Shown here in pieces: positions 1 to 5,184 of a DNA stretch of 5,618 nucleotides (position 1 is its first letter; each line of letters begins with the position of its first letter). The translations under genes were made by a program, and so were the position numbers. The notes beneath the pieces were generated by a model. The model made no database searches and was not told the DNA's origin. It worked only from the letters and a program-made list of their open reading frames with translations. The DNA comes from an uncultured Thermoleophilia bacterium. GTDB lineage: Bacteria > Actinomycetota > Thermoleophilia > Gaiellales > F1-60-MAGs149. Location: positions 1 to 5,618 of the forward strand of contig CADCWC010000276.1 in the NCBI GenBank assembly GCA_902806305.1, in the 5' to 3' direction.

Positions 1-600
1 GACGGCGCCGGAGAGCAGGAACGGGCGCGGCGCGTCCGCCGGGCCCCCCGGCCGGAAGGCGCCCCCGAACGGCAGGTCGGAGGTCAGCCGTCCGCGGCCG
101 ACGACGACGGGCACGAGGCCCGCGGCACGGCCGACCGGCAGACCCGACGCGCCGATCTCCACCACCTCGCAGCGCCGTGGGGTGCAGGGGCCCGGCAGCC
201 GTCCGCGCTCGAGCCGGATCCAGCGTCCGAGGTCCTGGAGCGCCCCGAGCCGGACCACGCCCCCGTCGAGGCTCGTCTCCCGGAGCAGCATGAGCCGCAC
301 GGGAGTCGCCGGCGCGATCTGCCGCAAGGCCGCGGTCGCGCTCCGGTCCAGGGCGGGCCAGCCCTCGGGGGGCTGGAGCGAGGCGGCGGCGAGCGTGAAC
401 GCCCGGTCGCCCGCGGGCACCTCCTCGAGCGAGGCGCGGACGCGGCCCTCGCCCGCCACCGACCCGCCGCCGATCACGCCGACCAGCATGGCGGTGGCTC
501 CGGCCACGCCCAGCGCGATCAGCGCCCCTCGACCCGGGCGGGCCCGGAAGCGCGCCAGCACGAGCGAGAGCGGCACGAGCAGGCCACGAAGCGCGCTCAT
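1..600 (-). CDS. FtsX/MacB-type ABC transporter permease, N-terminal 200 residues (3' end beyond left edge)
   Basis: The reading frame is open from an ATG at 600-598 down to base 1 without a stop, so only the N-terminal 200 residues are present. A short, positively charged N-terminus with many Arg is followed by a hydrophobic segment at about residues 25-48. A long non-cytoplasmic-looking domain follows, as in permeases with the MacB/FtsX layout, where one helix precedes a large extracytoplasmic domain. The phrase LPGPCTPRRCEVVEIG (about 135-150, with Cys139 and Cys144) and the later LTSDLPFGG (about 172-180) resemble actinobacterial FtsX-like permeases of lipoprotein-release or drug-export type; this is recalled, not searched. 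The substrate cannot be told. No ATPase gene lies on its 5' side here, so the partner is probably to the left. The start is uncertain: an in-frame ATG at 639-637 would add 13 residues, and neither start has a good Shine-Dalgarno. It is divergent from the 823-1362 gene. Confidence 0.72.
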   Translation of the reverse strand, partial: MSALRGLLVPLSLVLARFRARPGRGALIALGVAGATAMLVGVIGGGSVAGEGRVRASLEEVPAGDRAFTLAAASLQPPEGWPALDRSATAALRQIAPATPVRLMLLRETSLDGGVVRLGALQDLGRWIRLERGRLPGPCTPRRCEVVEIGASGLPVGRAAGLVPVVVGRGRLTSDLPFGGAFRPGGPADAPRPFLLSGAV

Positions 601-822
601 GCGGTGGGCCGTCGGCGCCGGGTGCCCATCTCGAGGCATCGTACGCGGGCGCAGACGACCGCCGCCCGGCCGTCGGCCCGTGCGGCAGCCGCCGGCGACG
701 GAGCGAGCGGCGTCACGCGCGCCGTCGGGGCACAGCGCAGGGCCGTCGCCGACGAGATACGGTCCGTGCGTGGCGGTTGATCGCACCGACCCGACGCCGG
801 CCCGATCACCGCGAGGGGCGCC
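601..822. promoter_or_regulatory. Divergent intergenic region, probable promoters for both flanking genes
   Basis: These 222 bases separate two divergently transcribed genes, so promoters for both should lie here or nearby. The only motif-like candidates I see are weak. On the minus strand TACGAT (638-643) could be a -10 for the permease, placing a transcript start roughly 30 nt before its ATG at 600. On the plus strand TACGGT (758-763) could be a -10 for the downstream gene. Neither has a convincing -35 box at the usual spacing. No RNA gene, riboswitch or strong repeat is evident. The promoter role is inferred from gene orientation more than from sequence. Confidence 0.3.
813..818 (+). promoter_or_regulatory. 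Shine-Dalgarno GAGGGG for the 823 GTG start
   Basis: GAGGGG ends four bases before the GTG at 823-825. The spacing is short, but it is the only purine-rich site nearby. It is the main reason for choosing this start for the small membrane protein. Confidence 0.5.
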
Positions 823-1362
823 GTGAGCGCACGCAGCGGTCCCACCCGCCCCGTCTCCGAGCTACGCCTGGAGCTGTCGGTCGTCGGCGGCACGCTGACC
901 GCGATCGGCGCGGGCCTCCTGGGAAGGGCGGCGACGCTCGAGGTGGCTGCGCGCGACGTCGTGCCGGCCCTGCTCCAGAGCGTCATCGTGATGGTCCTCG
1001 TCGCGCTGCTCCTGCGGCGGGGCTACGGCCGCGCCGCCGCCGCGGCCGAGCCGCTCCCGCTCGGCACCGCGCTCGAGTCGCGGGCGTCCACGGTGCAGCG
1101 CAGCGTGGGCGGCACGGCGTGGGCGACCGTGGCGGCGCTGCTCGTCGACGCCCTGCTCGAGCGGGTCGTCTTCGCCGACGCGGGCGCGTCGGTGCCGCCC
1201 GCCGTGCTCGTCGGCGCCCTCTGGCTCGGCGCCGGGGCGGCGGCGCTGTTCGTCTCGCTGCTCGTGAGCCGCTGGCAGCGCCGCGCCGGCACGCCGCTGC
1301 TGCGCGCCGTCACGTCCCGGATGCTCTTCCCCGACCTGCGGCCGACGCTCTACACCCGCTGA
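823..1362 (+). CDS. Small four-helix membrane protein, unknown function
   Basis: This is a 179-residue protein that I do not recognise. It starts at GTG 823, preceded by GAGGGG, and ends at TGA 1360-1362. Four hydrophobic stretches are visible at about residues 18-34, 48-64, 98-117 and 127-148. The loops are Arg- and Ala-rich, including an Arg-Arg-Gly-Tyr-Gly-Arg segment after helix 2 (65-70), and the tail after helix 4 is Arg-rich (RWQRR at 150-154), so both ends and the middle loop probably lie in the cytoplasm. Acidic residues sit near the end of helix 3 (Asp109, Glu113). There is no signal peptide, Cys pair or catalytic motif to suggest an enzyme. Codon usage is as GC-rich at third positions as in its neighbours, which supports a real gene. 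It is a stand-alone plus-strand gene, divergent from the permease and convergent with the arginase-like gene. Confidence 0.7.
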   Translation: MSARSGPTRPVSELRLELSVVGGTLTAIGAGLLGRAATLEVAARDVVPALLQSVIVMVLVALLLRRGYGRAAAAAEPLPLGTALESRASTVQRSVGGTAWATVAALLVDALLERVVFADAGASVPPAVLVGALWLGAGAAALFVSLLVSRWQRRAGTPLLRAVTSRMLFPDLRPTLYTR

Positions 1363-1379
1363 GGGGCGGCTCAGCCGCC
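1358..1379. terminator. Inverted repeats spanning both convergent stop codons, possible bidirectional terminator
   Basis: GCTGAG (1358-1363) and CTCAGC (1370-1375) form a 6-bp inverted repeat with a 6-base loop. An overlapping alternative pairs GGCGGC (1365-1370) with GCCGCC (1374-1379) around a 3-base loop. The first repeat contains the TGA of the plus-strand gene (1360-1362) in one arm and the TGA of the minus-strand gene (1371-1373 read in reverse) in the other. No T-tract follows on either side, so this is not a classic intrinsic terminator. The position between convergent genes is the main argument. Confidence 0.35.
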
Positions 1380-2147
1380 GAGCAGCGGGCGCACGGCTCG
1401 CGCGAGCCCTGCCGTGCCGCGTCCGTCCACGTCGCGGCGCGGATTGCCGCAGCAGACGCCGACGCCGACCACCCGGGCGTCGGCCAGCGCCGTCGCGACC
1501 TCGTCGCGGAGCCGGTCGGCGGGCCACCCGCCGGGGGCGGGGAAGTCGACGTTCGGCGCGTCGTCCGGGTCGACCACGTCGCCGTCGACGTGCAGGTAGA
1601 TCGCCGCGTCGTCGGGGAGCCCGGCCAGCGCCTCGGCCACCGAGCCGGCCCGCCGGATCGCGGAGCGGTCGAGCGCCGCCTCCTCGGCCGGGTCGAGGTC
1701 GCGGGCGCCGACGAGGATGCAGCGGTCCTCCGGCACCGGGTCGAGGCCGGCCGCGCCCGCCAGATGACCGTGCGACCAGCCGACGAGGACGGCGAACGGC
1801 ATGCCGCCGATGAAGCCGGAGCTCGACGTCTCGGGCGTGTTCAGGTCGCCGTGCGCGTCCAGCCACACGACGGCCACGTCGGCGTGGCGGCGCTGCAGCC
1901 CCGCCACCGCGCCCGGGGCGAGCGTGCACTCGCCGAGCAGCGCGAGCGGGACGTCGTCCTCGCTCGCGGCCACCGCCGCGGCCAGGGCGGGAAGGCCGTC
2001 CCGCAGCGCGTCGTCGACCGGCGCGTCGAGCCGGAACGACACGCGTTCGGCCTCCGGCCCGCCGAGCGCCCCGAGGACCGCGTCCGGCCCGTCCTCCATG
2101 CCGGAGCCGTGGAAGCGCGACGACCACGGCGCGAGCACCGGCCTCAC
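1371..2147 (-). CDS. Arginase/ureohydrolase-superfamily protein with altered active site
   Basis: The protein has 258 residues from a GTG at 2147-2145 that overlaps the ddl stop codon (GTGA), with GGGAG ten bases upstream (2158-2162). An in-frame ATG at 2099 would remove 16 residues. The ureohydrolase fold is supported by WLDAHGDLNTPETS (95-108, metal-ligand pattern D97, H99, D101, then N103) and by HVDGDVVDP (186-194, ligands D188 and D190). Members of this superfamily hydrolyse guanidino or amidino compounds such as arginine, agmatine or formimidoylglutamate with a dimanganese centre. By my alignment to rat arginase, three expected residues differ: His101 corresponds to Cys74 (in LGECT), His141 to Gly114, and Glu277 to Cys233 (in GVCCGNP). 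I recall related actinobacterial proteins with Cys at the first position and the same NTPET...SGF.GGMP stretch, so this may be a standing subfamily. The substrate is unknown and arginase activity should not be assumed. It is the last gene of the minus-strand block. Confidence 0.82.
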   Translation of the reverse strand: MRPVLAPWSSRFHGSGMEDGPDAVLGALGGPEAERVSFRLDAPVDDALRDGLPALAAAVAASEDDVPLALLGECTLAPGAVAGLQRRHADVAVVWLDAHGDLNTPETSSSGFIGGMPFAVLVGWSHGHLAGAAGLDPVPEDRCILVGARDLDPAEEAALDRSAIRRAGSVAEALAGLPDDAAIYLHVDGDVVDPDDAPNVDFPAPGGWPADRLRDEVATALADARVVGVGVCCGNPRRDVDGRGTAGLARAVRPLLGG

Positions 2148-3067
2148 GGGACCCGAGCTCCCACGGCGGCGTCGACGAGCCGCCCCACGAGCTCCTCGAA
2201 CGTCATCCCGGCGGCCTGGGCGGCCAGCGGCGCGAGGCTCGTCTCGGTCAGGCCGGGCACCACGTTCAGCTCCAGGATCTGCGGCGGTCCGTCGGCGGGG
2301 GCGATCAGGTCGACGCGCGCGAAGTCGGCGCAGCCGAGCAGCTCGCAGGCCCGGACCGCGACGGCCGCCGCCTCCTCGCACCCCTCCGCGGGGGTCACGA
2401 ACTCGGTCGCCCCGGGGGTGTAGCGCGCCTCGAAGTCGTAGCCGTGATCGGTCAGCGGGATCGCCTCCACGCACGGCAGCGCCACCCCGTCGAGCACGGT
2501 GACGGCGAGCTCGCGGCCGTCGACGAAGCGCTCGCAGAGGACGCGGTCGTCGTAGGCGAGCGCCGAGAGGAGCGCGGCCGGCAGGCCGCCCAGATCGTCC
2601 ACCCGACGGACGCCGAGGGCCGAGCCGCCGCGGGCCGGCTTGACCACGAGCGGCAGCCCGACCCGCTCGGCGACCTGGTCGAGCAGCGCGTCGGCCCCGA
2701 GCTCGCGCAGCGCGGCCGACGCGACCGGCTCGAACGGCGGCGTGGGCAGGCCGGCGTCGACCAGCAGCCGCTTGGCGACGATCTTGTCGGACGCGCGGGC
2801 ACAGGCCGCGGGTCGCGCGCCCGTGTACGGGACGCCGGCCAGCTCGAGCAGCTCCTGGACGAGCCCGTCCTCGCCGCCGCGGCCGTGCAGTGCGACGAAC
2901 GCGCAGCCGAACCCGCCGTCGGCGAGGCGAGCCCCGAGGCTCGCGTCGGCGTCGAGCATGGTCGGCTCGTGTCCCAGCCGGGTCAGGGCGAGCTCCACCC
3001 GGGCGCCCGAGCGGCGCGAGACGCCGCGTTCGAGCGAGCGGCCACCCGCCAGGACGGCGACATGCAC
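2144..3067 (-). CDS. ddl: D-alanine--D-alanine ligase (ATP-grasp)
   Basis: This 307-residue cytoplasmic enzyme joins two D-alanines using ATP, supplying the terminal dipeptide of the peptidoglycan stem. The length matches short Ddl forms such as E. coli DdlB (306). The N-terminal domain has LAGGRSLERGVS (6-17) and the diagnostic ALHGRGGEDGLVQELLELAG (59-78), followed by PYTG (80-83). ATP-grasp features include K95, VVKPARGGSALG (141-152, K143 and S149), the E-R-F region at 179-181, the omega loop GYDFEARYTPG (209-219), ARVDL (250-254) and the metal-ligand stretch ELNVVPG (266-272, E266 and N268). Tyr216 matches DdlB Tyr216, the residue whose Phe replacement allows D-lactate use, so D-Ala-D-Ala is the expected product. 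Departures from DdlB are Gly15 for the second Glu of EREVS, Ala150 for Ser151 and Arg215 for Lys215. The GTG start at 3067 has GAGGG eight bases upstream (3076-3080), inside the end of the aminotransferase gene. It lies outside any visible mur/fts cluster. Confidence 0.93.
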   Translation of the reverse strand: MHVAVLAGGRSLERGVSRRSGARVELALTRLGHEPTMLDADASLGARLADGGFGCAFVALHGRGGEDGLVQELLELAGVPYTGARPAACARASDKIVAKRLLVDAGLPTPPFEPVASAALRELGADALLDQVAERVGLPLVVKPARGGSALGVRRVDDLGGLPAALLSALAYDDRVLCERFVDGRELAVTVLDGVALPCVEAIPLTDHGYDFEARYTPGATEFVTPAEGCEEAAAVAVRACELLGCADFARVDLIAPADGPPQILELNVVPGLTETSLAPLAAQAAGMTFEELVGRLVDAAVGARVP

Positions 3068-3071
3068 CGCG

Positions 3072-4340
3072 TCAGCCCTCGCCGGTCGTCCGCCGCGCGC
3101 GCGGCGTCAGGGCGTGGGCCAGGGCGGCGCGCTCGCGCACCACGCCGCCGATCCGGCGGATCCCCTCGACGATCCGCTCCTCGTCCATGGCGGAGAAGTT
3201 GAGCCGGAGCGACGAACGGCCGCTGACGCCGTCGAGGTAGGCCGCGGCGCCGGGCACGAAGGCCACGTCACGCTCGAGCGCGGCCGCCAGGAGATCCGTC
3301 GTGTCGAGGCCGTTCGCGAGCGTCGCCCACAGGAACAGGCCGCCCTGCGGCACGACGTGCGTGGCGTCCGGCAGGGCCTCGGCGAGCGCCTCGACCATCG
3401 CGTCGCGGCGCGCGGCGTACAGGCGGTTCATCCGGCCGACGACCTCCCCGAAGCGCTCGTGCTCCAGGAAGGCCAGGCCGAGCAGCTGGGCGAGCGGCGA
3501 GCTGCACAGGTCGGCGCCCTGCTTCGACAGGTTGACGCGGTGGAGGATCGGGTGCGGGGCGTGGATCCAGCCGACGCGGATGCCGGGGGAGAAGATCTTC
3601 GACAGCGTGCCGAGGTAGACGACGCGGCCGGTGGCGTCGAGGGAGCGCAGCGACGGCAGGGGCTCGCCCTCGAACCGCAGCGTCGAGTACGGGTCGTCCT
3701 CGAGGATGAGCAGGTCCCGGTCCTGCGCGAAGGCGACGAGCGCGCGCCGGCGCTCGAGCGACAGCGTCACCCCGGCGGGGTTGTGGAACGTCGGGATGAC
3801 GTACAGCAGCTTGGGCGGGCGGCCCTCGGCCACGAGCGCGTCGTGCGCCGCCGTGAGCGCGTCGATCCGCAGGCCGTCCTCGTCCATCGCGACGTGGTGC
3901 ACGTCGGCCCCGCAGGCGGAGAACACGGGCACCGCGCCGGGATAGGTCGGACCCTCGGCCAGGATCGGGTCGCCCGGGTCGAGCAACACCCGACAGACGA
4001 GGTCGATCGCCTGCTGCCCGCCGGTCGTGACGATCAGCTCGCCGGCACCGACCACCATGCCGAGCCGCGCCATGTGGTCGGCGAGTGCCTGACGCAGCTC
4101 GTGCAGGCCCTCGGTCGGACCGTACTGGAGCGCGCGCGGCCCGTGCTCGGACGCCACCTCCTGCAGGAGCTCGCCGAGCAGGTCGGGCGGGAAGGCCCGC
4201 GTGTCCGGCAGCCCGCCCGCCAGGGAGATGACCTCGGGTCGCGAGGTGACGGCCATCAGGTCGCGCATCGCCGACGAGCGCAGCGACCCGGTCCGGTGGC
4301 TGTAGAGACGCTCGTAGCGGTCGAGACGCGTGTGAGCCAT
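3072..4340 (-). CDS. PLP-dependent class I/II aminotransferase (LysN / MocR-catalytic-domain type)
   Basis: A complete 422-residue cytoplasmic fold-type I aminotransferase. Family landmarks run in order: SLAGGLPDTRAFP (39-51), LQYGPTEGLHELR (71-83, Tyr73), IVTTGGQQAIDL (103-114), DPGDPILAEGPTYPGA (121-136), IPTFHNPAG (182-190, Asn187), ILEDDPY (212-218, Asp215 for the pyridine nitrogen and Tyr218), TLSKIFSPGIRVGW (245-258, Schiff-base Lys248 and phosphate-binding Arg255) and LRLNFS (378-383, carboxylate-binding Arg379). The closest described type is the 2-aminoadipate/LysN-like group, which also forms the catalytic half of MocR regulators. No GntR-type winged helix is present, so this is an enzyme and not a MocR regulator. 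Members transaminate aliphatic, aromatic or aminoadipate substrates; the exact substrate cannot be read from sequence. The ATG at 4340-4338 has GGAG twelve bases upstream (4353-4356). The stop lies four bases before the ddl start, so the two are almost certainly cotranscribed. Confidence 0.92.
   Translation of the reverse strand: MAHTRLDRYERLYSHRTGSLRSSAMRDLMAVTSRPEVISLAGGLPDTRAFPPDLLGELLQEVASEHGPRALQYGPTEGLHELRQALADHMARLGMVVGAGELIVTTGGQQAIDLVCRVLLDPGDPILAEGPTYPGAVPVFSACGADVHHVAMDEDGLRIDALTAAHDALVAEGRPPKLLYVIPTFHNPAGVTLSLERRRALVAFAQDRDLLILEDDPYSTLRFEGEPLPSLRSLDATGRVVYLGTLSKIFSPGIRVGWIHAPHPILHRVNLSKQGADLCSSPLAQLLGLAFLEHERFGEVVGRMNRLYAARRDAMVEALAEALPDATHVVPQGGLFLWATLANGLDTTDLLAAALERDVAFVPGAAAYLDGVSGRSSLRLNFSAMDEERIVEGIRRIGGVVRERAALAHALTPRARRTTGEG
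3076..3080 (-). promoter_or_regulatory. Shine-Dalgarno GAGGG for ddl
   Basis: Read on the minus strand, GAGGG lies eight bases before the GTG start at 3067, within the last codons of the aminotransferase gene. This spacing supports the GTG start over internal alternatives and implies co-translation from the upstream message. Confidence 0.55.
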
Positions 4341-4380
4341 ACGCGGAGGCTACTCCATCGCCGGCCGGTGTCCTGCGTGG
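4341..4380 (-). promoter_or_regulatory. 40-base gap before the aminotransferase, with ribosome binding site
   Basis: This is the only gap longer than a few bases in the minus-strand block. It carries GGAG (4353-4356) as a distant Shine-Dalgarno for the ATG at 4340. The same GGAG can pair with CTCC (minus strand at 4345-4348) across a 4-base loop, which might weaken initiation, but a 4-bp stem is marginal. No clear -35/-10 pair or T-tract is visible, so I see neither a firm promoter nor a terminator. Readthrough from upstream is plausible. Confidence 0.35.
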
Positions 4381-5184
4381 CTAGCCGAGCTGGAGCTCGC
4401 CCGTCCGCAGGGTCTCGAGCAGGCTCTCGAGCGGGAGCTGGTCGATGCCCTGCTCCAGGATGAACAGCTCGAAGCCCGAGAACGCGCCGGCCTCCGACCC
4501 CTCGGCGACGCCGCGGCGCAGGCCGTCCCGGACCGCCTGCTCGACCTGCGCGTCGTCGAGGCCCTCACGCTCCTTGAGGCGCTCGAGCGCCGCCTCGTCG
4601 GCCAGGGCGACGGCGAAGGCCTCGGGCGGCACCCCGAGCGTGCAGCTCGCGTCGTCGAGGGCGATCAGCGCGACCTGCGTGTAGGCCGCGTCCTGCCCCT
4701 CCACCGGGCGCCAGGTCGGCTCCACGCACGGGTCCGACGTGCCGTTGACGGCGTCCACGAGGCGGCGCAGCGGCAGCAGGTCGACGGCCGAGCGGAGCAC
4801 GCGCAGCACGGGGCCGTCGATCGCACCCGACCGCTCGGCGTCGTCGAGCGTCTCCCTGACCCCGGCGCGCATCGCCCTCTCCACCTCGGCCTCTGTCAGC
4901 CCCTCGTCCTCCGTGAAGTCCGCGAGCGCGTCGGCGCTCAGGAGGCCGAGGGCGAGCCGCCCGCGATCGACCTCGAGCGTGCACGCGGCCCGGTCGACGG
5001 CGGCCAGGCCGACCTGCTGGATCTCACGGTCGTCGTTCACCTCGGCGGGCACGGGCCGCGGATCGCAGGGGTCCCCGGCCGCGCTCGGCCGGTAGTCCCT
5101 GCCGCCGAGCAGCACGTAGCCCACCGGAAGGGCGAGGCTGAGCAGCAGCGCCACGAGGGGCAGCCGGAGCGAGCCGATCCTCAC
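4381..5184 (-). CDS. Membrane-anchored protein with tandem 113-residue duplication, unknown function
   Basis: I do not recognise a named family in these 267 residues. A short basic start (MRIGSLR) leads into one hydrophobic segment at about 8-27, best read as an uncleaved signal anchor that leaves the rest outside the membrane. Two homologous units follow, about 38-146 and 151-259, aligning without gaps at an offset of exactly 113 residues; I count roughly 38 identities in 109 positions. Each begins with DPC and has a second Cys 28 residues later in a CTL motif (Cys40/Cys68 and Cys153/Cys181). Each then has a helical stretch (EGL..A.VE.A.R.G.R), a GA segment and a closing LPL...L motif (137-142 and 250-255). 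The repeated Cys pairs suggest one disulphide per unit if the protein is extracytoplasmic. The GTG start overlaps the stop of the transporter gene (GTGA, 5181-5184), indicating translational coupling and a likely accessory role for that transporter. Confidence 0.8.
   Translation of the reverse strand: MRIGSLRLPLVALLLSLALPVGYVLLGGRDYRPSAAGDPCDPRPVPAEVNDDREIQQVGLAAVDRAACTLEVDRGRLALGLLSADALADFTEDEGLTEAEVERAMRAGVRETLDDAERSGAIDGPVLRVLRSAVDLLPLRRLVDAVNGTSDPCVEPTWRPVEGQDAAYTQVALIALDDASCTLGVPPEAFAVALADEAALERLKEREGLDDAQVEQAVRDGLRRGVAEGSEAGAFSGFELFILEQGIDQLPLESLLETLRTGELQLG

Noticed and set aside
182..826. Plus-strand open frame of 214 codons over the permease region
   Set aside because: The minus strand encodes a coherent membrane anchor and extracytoplasmic domain with family-like motifs; the plus-strand product is Ser/Arg/Pro-rich and featureless.
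777..2423. Plus-strand open frame of 548 codons
   Set aside because: The translation is a low-complexity Arg/Ala/Gly/Pro run. It is antisense to the clearly recognisable arginase-like and ddl genes and overlaps the membrane-protein gene in another frame. Long spurious frames are expected at this GC content.
1371..2474. Longer arginase-like protein starting at 2474
   Set aside because: The extra N-terminal 109 residues would overlap the ddl C-terminus in another frame and are Arg/Gly-rich without homology. The GTG at 2147, with GGGAG ten bases upstream and GTGA overlap, is a much better start.
2144..3067. Van-type D-Ala-D-Lac ligase
   Set aside because: Tyr216 in the omega loop is kept, whereas depsipeptide ligases lack it, and no vanH, vanX or regulator gene is nearby.
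3072..4340. MocR/GntR-type regulator
   Set aside because: The aminotransferase domain starts within the first 40 residues and no winged-helix domain precedes it.
4341..4380. Riboswitch or T-box leader before the aminotransferase
   Set aside because: Forty bases is too short for a known riboswitch or T-box and no conserved leader motif is visible.
2640..4463. Plus-strand open frame of 607 codons
   Set aside because: It lies antisense to the aminotransferase and part of ddl, whose motifs are complete and in order. The plus-strand product has no recognisable domain and biased composition.
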